From the NCBI GenBank assembly GCA_037976565.1, contig CP137668.1, positions 22,916,251 to 22,980,250 on the forward strand: 64,000 nucleotides of DNA, written 5' to 3'. The DNA comes from Mesocentrotus franciscanus. Its lineage: Eukaryota; Echinodermata; Echinoidea; Camarodonta; Strongylocentrotidae. Both the position numbers and the translations under genes were made by a program. The notes below the pieces were generated by a model. It had not been told where the DNA came from. It did no database searches and saw nothing but the letters and a program-made list of their open reading frames with translations. This document shows, piece after piece, positions 1 to 12,549 of the stretch; positions within the stretch are counted from its first letter, which is position 1; every line of letters begins with the position of its first letter.

Positions 1-2706
1 GTCAGATATAGGGTATTGCAAAAAGTGGAAAACCTCCAACCCCAAATGGTGAAATTTGTAAGTCATGCATGGTTTGTTTTATCCTCCTCTTTTTCGTTTC
101 TTTTGCATGCAAGAGGACTGCTTTCTAGGGTTTTTTTCCTTTTTAACTTAAAAAAATTTGATGCAAATTTTCAGATCATATATTTTTCATCATCTCAGAG
201 TTAAATGTCTTTGACACTGGTTTAATCTTTATGTACTCGTTTCATTCCGTGGCTAGTTTGCTGGGAATTCTGAACTTCCAATCATCCAAATACTTTTGAT
301 TCTGTCTTACCATAACCTGTAAAACCAAGGAGGTTTGTTGGTTTTAGCCACTTGCAATACTCTGATCGTTGTTTTCTGAAACCTTTGGAAGTACAAGCTC
401 GCCAACTTCCCATTGAAACGTATGTTTTAAGTCAACACACAGTCGGCAAACTTGTGCTTAGGACAGTTTCGTGAAAAGATTCCTAGATTTATTATTTTGT
501 TGCCTTCAGCAGCATGAACTGGATACATTTTTGGGTCAGCATGTCTTTTTGGTTTGCATTTTGAGGTAAAGTAGGCCTATCCTTTTGTATATCTTGCAGT
601 TCTGTTTTTGCGCAAGAATATATAAAATACTTATGAGTAAAGGTAGATTCTTTCACTTGAAACACCAAATAAAATGAACAGATAAACAGCAATAGCACCT
701 CCTCTTATTGATATGTACCAGGAGAAAAGCATTTGAAGCTAAAGACAGGTAATTTTACCACCAAATAGAGCAATATTTTCATTCCATTCCTAAGACTCAC
801 TTTTATGATATATGAAACCAATTTTTATTTGATGGAGGTACAACTAAATGGCAATACATCAGGAATCAAATGCTTAGAATGTACTTCAGAAATTGATGAC
901 CCATTACCTGTTTAAATCTCCTATTGGAATACAAGAATTCAGTACTTATCAATAGGTTAATAATATGAGGGTATATGAACTTATGTGCATTAATTTCAGT
1001 CCTTCCTTGCCATATATATTTGTTTGCATTTCTTTTGCCATATATTGCTTTACTGTGTGGTACTACAGCGTGTAACTTTAACATGGCTTATAAGCATTAA
1101 TATCTTTGCCTTTCCCTAAATGATGCAGTATTGGTCATTTGAATGTTTTTATAGTATAATTTTTTTTTCCTTCAAATTTTGTTGCAGTCAAATGTTTTTT
1201 GCTGTATTTTTCATGAACCCAGAGTAACCCATACACATGTAGTTTTACATATTTAGACAAATCCATTCATGTGTCTGTCTCTAATTCCACTCAGTACAAA
1301 CCATTCCCACGTTTTCTAGTAATTTTTTTGAAGCAAAATACATGTATATAGTGTACATTATTAAAAGCAAAAAAAATTTACATCAAGAGAATTTCATATT
1401 TTTGTTAAGGTATACAATTCCTATTTTCCTTTCATTCAGACAAATATACACAATACCGTGTTGTATCAGATTAATACTAAGTTATCAACAAAATACACAA
1501 AGAAGCATTTTGTTACTCCCAGAATCTCCTTTAATTTTTTTTTTTAAGGTGCAAACAAGCTCAAGTTGTAAAGACTTTTGTAATTGATATTTAAATATGA
1601 ATTGAGAGTCACATTTGAAAGCTTACTTTAACAAACAAAAAAACACACAACATGTTTTTGCCATAAATGTAGAAAGATAGCTGCAACTAATACAGGAAAA
1701 GCTAGTTCAATATTTTCTTCCAATTTATATGGAAAGAAATGGAACATTATGTCAAGGTGTTTTTGTGAGAAGGACATTTTAAAAATTACTATATGTGAAG
1801 TTTTTGTCCTAGTTGCTTGTTCCGGTAATATATTTATGTGGAGTCACACTTTCAACATTCTCAATGGAGATATCCATTATTTATGTTCATTCTACTGGGA
1901 TCTTCCCAGCCTTAAAGTAACAGTACATTGTTTTTTTTTAATATAGAGATGTTTCATTATATGATGTAGATGTCTGAATGTATGTAAATATTAAGTTTGA
2001 AAACTCTATTTATGCAGTACTTGAGATCAGTACCGTATTTTTACAGTCAAAGTTTGTAATTTGTTTAATGAGCTAAACATTTTGTATCTCGCAAAATGAA
2101 AAATTATCTGTGAAATGTAGTTTGTAAGTTTTATAAAGATGATCATGTGATTATGGTGCAAACAAGCAAAATAATACTGCAAAAATGAACAAAGAAATAA
2201 TGAAGATCTTATGTTTTGCTGATTTATTTGAAGTCTTGAGTTAGTAGAAAACCTCAAGTTCGCATACTTACTTCTCATATCAAACACAAGTTCAGAATAT
2301 TTGTCACCCATACTCCGTAACACACTGCGTGACAAATATATGGGATTTAAAATGTGTGGTGTAGGATTCAACAGGGGGCCATTGTGAACAGAAGAGGTTG
2401 CAAATCAATTCTGTTCTGGTTTCATAGAAGGCTGGTCTAGACCAAGACAAAATTATCGTTATACAGAGCTGGCTTAAGTTGATCAATATCATTCATTATT
2501 ATCCCAAGTAACATTATGATAATTTTACCTTCAGATTACCAAAATTTTGGTCAATGCTTCAAATTCTCAAATTAATGGTCCTTATTAAACGTTCAACATT
2601 AATGAACCCCTTGATGAAGGATTTTTTTTATTAAAAAAGCTTTGGAATACCGAGCATAACCTGACCTCTACATAATGAACAGTGTTGGCTGTACAAATTC
2701 TTCCTT
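1..2706. other. AT-rich stretch without a supported gene
   Basis: No reading frame longer than about 115 codons and no family motif. It could be intron or 3' UTR of a gene to the left; nothing in it decides this. Confidence 0.5.
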
Positions 2707-2868
2707 CAGGGGCCCGTTGCATAAAACTTACCATTGATGGTAACTTTGCCATCAATGGCAACTACCATGGTAACAGGGCTCAACAGCCAATCAAAATCAA
2801 GGTTTCATGGTAGTTACCATTAATGGCAAAGTTACCATCAATGGTAAGTTTTATGCAACGGGCCCCTG
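2707..2868. mobile_element. 162-bp MITE with long inverted repeats
   Basis: The ends CAGGGGCCCGTTGCATAAAA and its complement are perfect, and the arms continue as TTACCATTGATGGTAAC. The centre contains a TTGGCTGTTGAGCCC-like spacer. No TSD is clear. Confidence 0.85.
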
Positions 2869-3408
2869 GTCTTTGCATACTGTGCTCAGGAAAAAAACAT
2901 GGCATTATGAGTTATCAGTTTCTATCCTTAATTGATATTGTTCTCATTAATCAAAAGCAATTAGAACACCCCCATCACCCCTCCCCCTCCCCAACCTCCA
3001 ATGAACCTTGATGGCTATGCCACTGGTTCATATATTATTTTGCCCCTGTAGAGCGCCAAGAGTCGTATTCCAGTGACATCACTTCAGCTGGTACATGTAT
3101 AGCAAAACAGGATATACAATCCTAAGTAAGTATCTTGGTTCTCTTGATGTTATCGTGGTGTTCTTATGCACGATTGAATGATATGGCATGGGCATGCATT
3201 ATTTACTAACCTGAATAGGGTGATTTGAATTGCTTAATGGGAAAGGATTTGACCTTTTTTCTACCATGACTTTATAATACAAATCAGGATAATGTTTTGA
3301 ATGCAGTCAAATGCTGAACGTATGTATCTCCCTTCTCCAGGTATTTGTATTTCTCTTTGTGTGTTTGTTTCCTCCTTACTTTTCTTGTATGCGTTAACTA
3401 CATGTACA

Positions 3409-3410
<2 letters not shown>

Positions 3411-3440
<30 letters not shown>
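3411..3440. repeat. (TC)n microsatellite
   Basis: About fifteen TC units, followed by TTTCTCCTTC variants. Confidence 0.9.
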
Positions 3441-3442
<2 letters not shown>

Positions 3443-3877
3443 CTTCTCTCTCTTTCTCCTTCTCCTTGTGTGTAATCACTGTCACCCTTCCTTTACAATG
3501 CTTTCCATTACTATCAGATCTGGAATCTCGTACCTGGAACCCCTTGTGACTGCTGTGTTGTATTTCATGTAGTGTGTTTACCCCCTCTGCATTACCCTCC
3601 TTTACTTTCATTGATATCATATTTGCCACCAAAAGACAAAACCGATTACAAAGAGAAGGTGATCGAGAGTTGAGAGGGGCATTATTTTTCAACTTTTCAA
3701 TTTTGAGGATTTTTTTATATTAAGAAAACAAAATACCCGCCTAAGAATTATAAACAGCCATAGAAAGATTGTGACAGTACAACATGAATAGAGTGGGAGG
3801 GAGGGAGTGAGTGAGTGAGTGAGAGGGTAAGAAAGGGAGAGAAAATGAGAATCTGGTGAGAGAGGAATAGGAGATAT

Positions 3878-3903
3878 TTGTATTATTATTATTATTGTTA
3901 TCA

Positions 3904-3934
<31 letters not shown>

Positions 3935-3966
3935 CATCATGATTATCATCATATTAGTTGCAGTAA

Positions 3967-4028
<62 letters not shown>

Positions 4029-4052
4029 CTAGTAGTAGCAGCAGCAGCAGCA
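3878..4052. repeat. (TTA)n then (AGT)n microsatellites
   Basis: ATT units run to about 3955, then TAG/AGT units from about 3964 to 4030, then CAG units. Poly-Tyr and poly-Ser reading frames here are artefacts. Confidence 0.95.
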
Positions 4053-4301
4053 GTAGTTTTCGATTAAAAAAATCACAACTATAATAATGATTGATTCAGT
4101 TGTTCATTTCATAATTGTTGCCGAAAGATTAAATGAAATGGGATAATGAAATCTAATCTTGAGTTCAAATAATGACGGAAAATAAATTATAATAAGACTA
4201 CAAATAAAATAGATGCCTAAATAGGCAAAATGGGGGAACGGAAGGAATGCAAATCAACAAGGCCATTATTTTGTTTTGATTGGGACACGTGCCCCCCCCC
4301 C

Positions 4302-4631
4302 CAGGGGCGGATCCAACCGGCAGCAAGGGAGGGGGCCCGAAAAAGGGGCCCACTTCGTGCGAAAATTTAAAAACCGTACCGGTCGATTTTGCGCTCAGTG
4401 GGGGAGCACAATTTTTTTTTTTTTGGCCTCCAAAAATTGCAAATTGGAAAATCGTGCCGGTCGATTTTGCGCTCAGTGGGGGAGGTTTATCGCTCAATGG
4501 GGGTAGTGAGTACAATTTTTAATTTTTTTTGCCTCCGAAAATTCGTCAGGGGAGGGGGCCCATCTTCTTTTTTTAACAAAAAAGGTTTTTTTCTAGGGGA
4601 GGGGGCCCCGGCCGCCCTGGATCCGCCACTG
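4302..4631. mobile_element. hAT-like MITE, relative of 53556-53802
   Basis: Inverted ends CAGGGGCGGATCCA and TGGATCCGCCACTG lie between runs of C, so the TSD cannot be defined. The interior holds two repeats of CGGTCGATTTTGCGCTCAGT. Open reading frames across it are chance. Confidence 0.75.
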
Positions 4632-7600
4632 CCCCCCCCCCTCCGTAGCTTCGCCAATGATGATAGATTCAGAATAATTCTATAAAAATGCAATGCCATT
4701 ATCAGAACTCAACGTTTAACTCATAACCTTCTCTCATCTACAATGATAACCTTCATCGTGCACTATTTAGAGTACCTGTTTTTCAGTTATGTTGCTTTTC
4801 TTCCACATCATTCAAAGAATTAACGCGATTGATGTCTCACAATTCATTGACCTGATGATAGTGTATGAGTGTTTTAACGAGCACTATAATGTAGACACGT
4901 GTATGACACTTGGTACTTGATAGAGAAAAATCATCTCAATACAGACTTTGAACTCAGCAGATACAGTTAACAACTAAATTATTCATACCCCTTGTAAATT
5001 TGATGTTTTGTTGTGTGTTTTCACAACTCAAGAGTAAAAGGTGGACTGGTTGATCGAATCATTACCTTTTTTGAATACTTTAGATGTAAGCTTTAATATG
5101 TCACATTCTTAAGAAACGTCAATCGGGACAAATCAATTTTTCACATACTTAAACAAATATAAAACTTGGTAAGAGTATGAATAATATAGTTGTTGAACTG
5201 TTATTATTGTAAGCCTATAACCATTCTTTTCATCAATCCTCTGTTCCATTCATGCTCTTCTACTCCTTATCGTCCTCTCTAAGGACTCTAGACTCGTCCA
5301 TAACGAGAAACACCCTTTTCACAGATATGTAATTGAAGTCTACATATTGTATTCATTTTTAATCGTATAATCATATATCAGGTATGAAATAAAGAATTAA
5401 GATATTTGATGTATAACGATGTTCATTTTTCTTGGTTTCATAGAAGCCAGGTGATGTTAGAAAGCTATGAAGGAAGAGATACAGAACAGTAAGTAGTCGA
5501 TAAGTTAAATCTTATTAAAGTTTTCCCCCATATTTTTCATTTCTTTATAATGTGACTCTGCATGTTTCAGCCATCTGCGTTTTTTTTATATTTGAGTTCT
5601 TCCTGAAAAAGAAAAAAATAACTCGAGCATACAATCAGTACTACCTCTATAGACAACTGATTGTATTTTAGGGGTAAAAATACTCTACATCTTTCTATTA
5701 TGCTTGGAAATATGGTTAATATAGCCAAAATAATAACATAATTAGGCCTACTGCAGCATGCGCAGATTTGTATTACGAAAACAAAAATCAGTTCTATTTA
5801 TAAAGAGAAAGAAGTGAAAAGGGTATATCAAAATAGGAAAAAGAAGGAAATGAGAACAGTCGAATTGAAGTATCCTATATATACTAGAAGAAAGGAAGGC
5901 GGAAAAGAATAAGAAAGAAGGAAAATAAAGGGTAACAAATAATGAGTCTCATGGAAGATTTTTAGATATCCAATGATTCCCTCTTTTCAACCAATAACTG
6001 TATCAGCTTCACTATTTTGTGTCTTATTTTTCGTCCATTCAATTTAAACTTCCCCATTTCCCCGCCTCGACCAACAGTCTTTTGCAGTGGTGGGACAAAT
6101 CTTCAGACAACGGTTCTCGGATAGAAGCTGAGGAATCTTTGTGATTCGTCAAACAATCGGCCAATCGGCCAATTGGATCATCTAATCACCAATCAGCCAA
6201 TCGGGTCATTTCTTTCAAGGGGAGGATTTTAAGAAATCACTGTGATTCGCCAACAAGTAAACCAATCAGATCACGTCGTGGCAGCTGAGGAAATCGCTGC
6301 TTGTGATTGGCCCACCGTTCTGGAGCACGCAGTGGCAGCTGAGAAAGTGTTGTATTCGCCAACCAGACCACACCCTCTTTTAACAAACTCTTGATATTGG
6401 AATAATTTGAATACTGCGCATGGAAATCAAACCCTTTTGTTAAAATCTCTCATGAATTATTGTTGCAACCAAAATGTCTCCTGTTTTATCAATAGCTCAA
6501 TTATTTTCTCCTTGTAAACTGGGCTAAGTGAGTCTACGACTACTCAAGAGATACGAAGTATATATATCGCAAAAAATGTTTACTTATCAATTTTGTGCAA
6601 TAAATTCATTTTATTATTATTATTATTGTTATTATTCTACTGAGAAGAGTTCTGCTCTGATTTTTTCGCCCATTTCCACTTTTGTTTTCCAAAATTAACT
6701 CAAACATTTTCTTCTTTTGTTTGAAATAGAAAATTTACTTAAATTGTTTATGAACTTATATATTTATATTTCATTGAGACTTTCATTTTTTTATATAAAA
6801 TGACTTAAAACCTACTAAATATTTACCATGTTACATGTTTGTAATCATTAATCTAAAAAAATATTTTTGTCTTAAAGAGAGTGTTAAGTTTCATATCTCT
6901 TATACGAATAGAGATCTGAAAAGATAGCGAAATAGCTATTGATTTGACAATGACATCTTACCTATTGGATTTCAATGTTTCTAGTACTCATTAATAATGG
7001 ATAACTTTTTTTTTAAAGGTAAGAATTTGTAATAGTGTTTTTTTCCAATAGTTTTCAACATCAATATTTTTTGTGTACGAACTTGAATATGTATATACAT
7101 GTATATACCAGTCTTTATCTCATCATTATTATGACTATCTATCTACATATCTCTCTATTTGTCTTCACTTTTTCATGTAATTCTTTTTTCATTGCTAAAA
7201 CACTTTTTATTAGTGTTAAAAAAGATGTAATTATTATTTTTTCTGTAAAACAAGAGGTTGCATAATCACCAGGAAGTTCAGTTTAGGTAGAACGTTTTTT
7301 TTAAATAAATATTGTACGGAATAGCTTTAGATTACTTTGTTTTATCAGGAAAAAATGTATCTTCGACAAAATATTACAGTATTATGAGCTTATGTGTTGA
7401 ATTTTAATCAGGTATACATTATTATTTCTTTGTGTTTGATTAGTCGGTAAAAATAAAGGTGTTACTCTCAAAGCTTGGTATTCATTATTTTGTTATTCCT
7501 TATCAATGAATATTCAGTACCACGACCACCCGGTCGTCTTCGTCATTGTATTTTTGCTGTCTTAGAAACAATCAAAAATTCTCGCGTGGCTTCCCTGGTA

Positions 7601-8823
7601 AATCTGTCTCCCACTTGAGAGGAAATTTTGCCCCCTTTTCAAAAATTGATTGATACCCCAATGATGGGCGTCGCCAGGAGGGGATGTGACAGGGGGAAAT
7701 AGTACTCCCATTCTTTTGGAAAGAGCCATTGATGGCATTGTCGAATATGGATAATTTTTAGACATTTTTGAAAGTTTAGTATATTATACTCTCCCCTTCT
7801 CCGTTCCTATGTTCCTCCTCATCCTCGATCCTCCTCTTTGTACTCTTACTCTGGCTTCCCTTAGCATGCTTAGTTTGGTCGAAAACCAACTCAGTTCCAA
7901 GTTTAAATTTTTGAGAGCAAGCGAATTTTGGCGCGGTAAATTATAACCTACAATTGAAATTTTGACATCAAAATACCTGTATACAGATTAGATATTCAGA
8001 CTGTTCCTTTTCCCTGAGTTTCTCTGAGAGCGAGCGAAATACATGGAATTGTAGGCCTATAATGAAAAATGGGAAAATTGTATTTTTTATCAAAATATAC
8101 AGAATTGATAAGACATAACACAAGGACCACCTAGCTGCCAGAAAATGAAGGAACGGTTGCCCGAAGTTTAACATTTTAAAAATTCTCACGGGGGCACGGG
8201 ACGAGGGGGCTACAGCCTCCAGCCTCCAGCGGCCCCCGCACCCATCTTGATCGCAACGATACTATGGATAAGGGCGGTCCAGAATTATGGGACTGATGTA
8301 GATGAGAAAGGAGAAGACATGATAAGAAGCACTGTGAAGAGGCAGAAATGAACTAGGTCTTGAGCGGAGAGGAAGATAACGGACCCGAGTGAATAATTTA
8401 GTCCCGGAATTAAATGAGTCGACTCAAGCATATCTGGATCTAAGACTACGCTCGATTTTTCGTGGAAACGGGAAACGCGTACGTAACAACGGAACAAATT
8501 TTGTTGCAACTAAGATGCGATTTTTGAATAAGAGATAGCTCCTAAAGCTAAGGTAAGTGTACCAAATCTAAATACATGTAATAAGTAGAGTTTGAAGCAT
8601 AAGGCAGTTATTATAGTCCGAACTGAATCAGTTGGTTTAACAGCCGGCGTCCCCTTCACTTCGTCTTCAGACTTCAGTCGTGTCAGGTCAGTCCCAAGTA
8701 TGAACTATGATGTTAGGCAAACTTCTCATCGCATCCTCCCCAGGCCCCATCATGACAGCCAGCTTGGCCTGGCTTGGCTTGGGTCAAGGGTCTTTCCCCT
8801 GTTTGTGTACCTGGTTTTACCTG
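4632..8823. other. Gene-free stretch with a CCAAT-rich patch
   Basis: No coding signal. About 6110-6370 holds diverged tandem units of 80-100 bp with GCTGAGGAAATC, TGTGATTCGCCAA and several CCAATC motifs. The rest is AT-rich. Confidence 0.5.
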
Positions 8824-9024
8824 ACTGCTAAGAAAGCATAAATGCTTGTAAGTAGGTAACCAGACGGACGACGGCTTTAGGTCCTCTCCGAGGGGCCTGG
8901 ACCTGGTAGGTAGTGAGGATTAATGCCTTACCAAAGGGCACTAGCGCATCAACTTGGTTTCGAACCCGGTTACCCGGGTCACCAGATTACGAGACCACTG
9001 CTCTACCAACTGAGCTATCGCGCC
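8824..9024 (-). repeat. tRNA-derived SINE
   Basis: On the minus strand, GGCGCGATAGCTCAGTTGGT is a tRNA 5' half with A box, and GGTTCGAAACC is the B box; the anticodon position reads CGT. The acceptor stem does not close well and the sequence runs on into a SINE body, so this is not a working tRNA gene. Confidence 0.75.
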
Positions 9025-9221
9025 TCCTATCATGTCTACGACAGTCTGTATGTTCAAGAAGCTCCTCACCAAATATGCCCTAACGTTGTGTGTCCAGACA
9101 GGTTGTGTATCTGGACAGTTGATTTAAAACAGTAATTTGAAGAAGTTTACAAGCAATGTTATTAAGACTTAAGAGTTGTGAATTGTGTTGGACAATATTA
9201 TAGTTTATAATAATGTCAAAA

Positions 9222-9340
9222 AAGCCTTCTCTTTTGGCTTTTGCTTTCAGATTGAACAAAAATTATTAATCAAATATCATGATGGTTAGTGCTAATTGAT
9301 TGATATTTTTTGGTTCAACCTGAAAGCAAAAGAGAAGGCT
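9222..9340. repeat. Hairpin-forming inverted repeat
   Basis: AGCCTTCTCTTTTGGCTTTT and TGCTTTCAG are mirrored by CTGAAAGCAAAAGAGAAGGC about 80 bp further on, with loop sequence ATTAATCAAATATCATG. It is likely a small MITE. Confidence 0.7.
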
Positions 9341-9689
9341 TTGTTTAAGTTTATGTTTGTTAAGTGGCTGGACATCCAACCCCTCATCATTTAAATTTTA
9401 ATCTACCCCCCCCCCATTGAAGATGTTTTTTTTACCTCAAATACTGGAAGAATGCTGAGGCAGCAGTCGAGCTTCCAGGTTGCTGACTCCCTGCCCTACA
9501 ACATTTAGAAGATATTGGTTAAGATAACTGTTACACATACATTTACATGTATGTCTACAACAAAATTATGGATTCTACACTTGCACAGATCTTTGCCAAG
9601 TGGAGGAATTCAATAAGAAGAAGTAGATGGGGTGCATGGGGGTTCATGTGCAAGTGTAGAATCCTACATTTAAACAGGAAAAAGAACGA

Positions 9690-9950
9690 GAGGTCATTCA
9701 CTAAATCTGGAAAAATCATTCACACGCCTGGATGTAAGAAAATTCTTCTTCTCTCACAGAGTGGTGGACTTGTGGAATGATCTACCAGAAGAGGTAGTTT
9801 CAGCTCCTTCAGTAAACTCCTTCAAAAACAGACTAGACAAACACTGGAAGAATCTATCTACCGTCTTTGACCCCGAAGGAGTGAATTTCCCAAATTGCGA
9901 ACTGATACTGCTCCATACACACACATCACTATCCAGTTTAAACCATATGT
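9690..9950 (+). pseudogene. C-terminal tail of a LINE reverse transcriptase ORF
   Basis: With a frameshift at about 9760, the reading frame passes through GKIIHTPGCKKI into RVVDLWNDLPEEVVSAPSVN and SFKNRLDKHW. This is a common end of non-LTR retrotransposon ORF2 in invertebrates. Nothing upstream has reverse transcriptase motifs, so it is a 5'-truncated copy. Confidence 0.7.
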
Positions 9951-10221
9951 ATGATTGATAGATGCTCACTTGATAAGACTCATGCCTGAAAAGAGATGGA
10001 AATGATTTTAACCAATGATCGATGAACAGGCATTGCCCTACAAGCATCGATTGTCTAAAGTAAAGTAAAGAAAAATGTGTTTGGACAAAGGAGATCCATC
10101 TACGAAGGATGTGGTATTTTGGCGCGCAATGGAGCAAATTATACTTTTTGGAGATACAGTCCCACATATTTCATATTTCATCAGAAATTAAAAGTTTATA
10201 TCTGCGCTAAGCAGTCATAAC

Positions 10222-10568
10222 TAGTGCTGTAACATCAAGGTTATATCAATTCCGGCGAGTCAAAACCGGGTGGTTTTCGGTTAAACGAAAATGACTCACT
10301 TTTGCCAAGGTCGCTGCTGATTGAAAGTAAGAATACGGTAGTAGAATGTAGATTGTTGCTCTGCAATTCAACATTACAAGTCAGGCTGACTTATGATGAC
10401 TATAATGTCGGCAAAACTTGATTTATTAGCTTCATAAACAAAGTGAAACCCTGTCATTGTTCCAATGCATGCCCGACAGTAAAGTCTCCGTGTAAACCGT
10501 CAAATTGAAAACGGTTAGTGCCATGGACGGTCGTTTACCGGACGGTTAAATGTTTGACCACAGCACTA
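10222..10568. mobile_element. hAT-type MITE with perfect 8-bp TSD
   Basis: Inverted ends TAGTGCTGT and ACAGCACTA are flanked by GTCATAAC at 10214-10221 and 10569-10576. It is 347 bp long and non-coding. Confidence 0.87.
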
Positions 10569-11531
10569 GTCATAACAAATTAAGCCAAAAATATATCGTA
10601 CGACACACTCATCATACATGTACATGTACATGTGTATATGCATGAAAACAAACGTCTTTTGCAACAATCATTGATATTTAATAATTTAACAGTTAGTAAA
10701 ATAACCTGCCAAACTATGTAATACATGTACAATGAAATAATCGGTTGAAATTAGCGGAATGAGAAATGATGTAAGATTGCACCCCTCTGTAAATAATTGA
10801 ATAGTCCATTGCGTGTCATGAATATTTTACATGTTGAGTCCATCAGCAAAATGTTTGCCTGTCTTGAATGGGAAAAGTATGATGGGGGTTGGACAGATAT
10901 TTCCATGATTAATTAACCTATCAGAACTGATCTATGATAATTCATGCTTGTTATCCTTGTTATCCTGCACTCGCGTGGCAAATTGCGTTAATTTAAAGTT
11001 CAAATTGTTGCACATGGGCTATAAAGGCAATAGCAAGCTGGCAACCTATTTTTATCAGAGTACGGTGAGTGAACTTTCAAATGGAATGGGACATTCGGGT
11101 TCCAATGAAAGAGCAAATGTCAACGTATGTCGGGGTGGATGTGATTCTCGTTTAAACGAAAAAAAAAATTTAAATAATTTTTGTTGGGTAAAAGTCAATA
11201 GACTAACACATTGTGCTGCGGGACTCTGACAATAGGGAACGTTGTCCAATGAGACTAATCATAGCTATATGTCGAATGAGCATTTCAATAAAACAACTAT
11301 ATGACATGTGATATGTTGGAAATGTAGGTAGGTACACAGAACTTATGAACTTGCACTTCAATATTTTTTTTTTTTTTTTTTGGGGGGGGTATCAAAATCA
11401 AAATCATATTCTCAATAAATCTTACTAATTGTATAACATGATAACACAGTAGTTGGTTTACAATGTAAATCTACTGCAAGCTATACAAAATATTCATTCA
11501 CCATCAATACATATATACGTATGTCATGGAT

Positions 11532-11922
11532 GGTTCTAGGACGTACATCCACCCCCCGGATAACCACCCCCAGTCAACTACCCCCTAGGACAACTACCCC
11601 CTAGGACAACTACCCCCGGACAACTACCCCTAGGACAACTATCCCCCGGATAATTACCCCCTAGGATAGTTGTCCGGGGGTAGTTGTCCGGGGGGGTAGT
11701 TGTCCTAGAGGATGGTTATCGCAGGGGGTAGTTGTCTGGGGGATAGTTGTCCGGGGGTAGTTGTCCCGGGGGTAGTTGTCTGGGGGGTAGTTGTCTGAGG
11801 GTAGTTGTCTGGGGGTAGTTGTCCTAGGGGTAGTTGTCCTAGGGGGTAGTTGTCCTAGGGGGTAGTTGACTGGGGGTGGTTATCCGGGGGGTGGATGTCC
11901 AGGGGGTAGGTGTCTGGATACG
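11532..11922. mobile_element. Foldback element of G/C-run minisatellite between 9-bp direct repeats
   Basis: The left part is CCCCCTAGGACAACTA units, the right part their complement (TAGTTGTCCTAGGGGG), about 18-20 bp each and about 16 in all. It is bracketed by GTCATGGAT at 11523-11531 and 11923-11931. The arms end in matching GTACATCCACCCCCC and GGGGGGTGGATGTCC. It is non-coding. Confidence 0.75.
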
Positions 11923-12476
11923 GTCATGGATATGAAGCCAAAATAGCATGTTTCTTTTGAAACAAAACCAACTTTCCCTGGTAATGTTTCGTCAAATAAA
12001 CACAATCAGATGCATTATAAAACATAACGAAGGACATGTCATCATCATCTTCATCACTATAACAATATTAAACCAGCAATGTCAGATTTATTTGTTCATG
12101 AGAGTAGAACCTATTGATGATCACACTGAATGACAATTCCTGGAACCCTCTCTGTGCTTCCATTTTGTTTTTGTCTTTCAGTCCTATGGTCCTGTCCATC
12201 ACATACTGTAGATATTAATTAATTTCTTCTGTATTCAACTTCTCTTGATATTACACATTTAAAACTGTATTGCTTTTTAAAGCATGATAAATTGCATAAA
12301 TGATATAATATAAAAGTGGAAGAATGGATCTTTGACATGAATAACAGTAATTTACTTTGGCAGGATCAATTAGTGAATAATTAATGGAAAAATTCAGGAT
12401 TTGATTATTTTCCTTCAAACAAAAAACACTTAATAAAAGTTAGGTACTATTTAACATTTGTAAATGTATGAAAGGG

Positions 12477-12549
12477 CAAGAAGAAGAAGAAGAAGAAGGA
12501 GAAGGAGAAGGAGAAGGAGAAGGAGAAGGAGAAGGAGGAGAAGAAGAAA
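12477..12549. repeat. (GAA)n/(GAAGGA)n microsatellite
   Basis: Pure purine on the + strand for about 70 bases. Confidence 0.95.

Noticed and set aside
3876..4084. Tandem units examined as a CRISPR array
   Set aside because: They are trinucleotide microsatellites without spacers, and the genome is eukaryotic.
4198..4699. Overlapping frames on both strands around 4.3-4.7 kb
   Set aside because: They lie within a CAGGGGCGGATCC-ended MITE and have no similarity to proteins.
8951..9024. tRNA-like sequence with a CGT anticodon position
   Set aside because: A and B boxes are present but the acceptor stem is poor and the sequence runs into a SINE body; the same reasoning applies to 47.5 and 61.2 kb.
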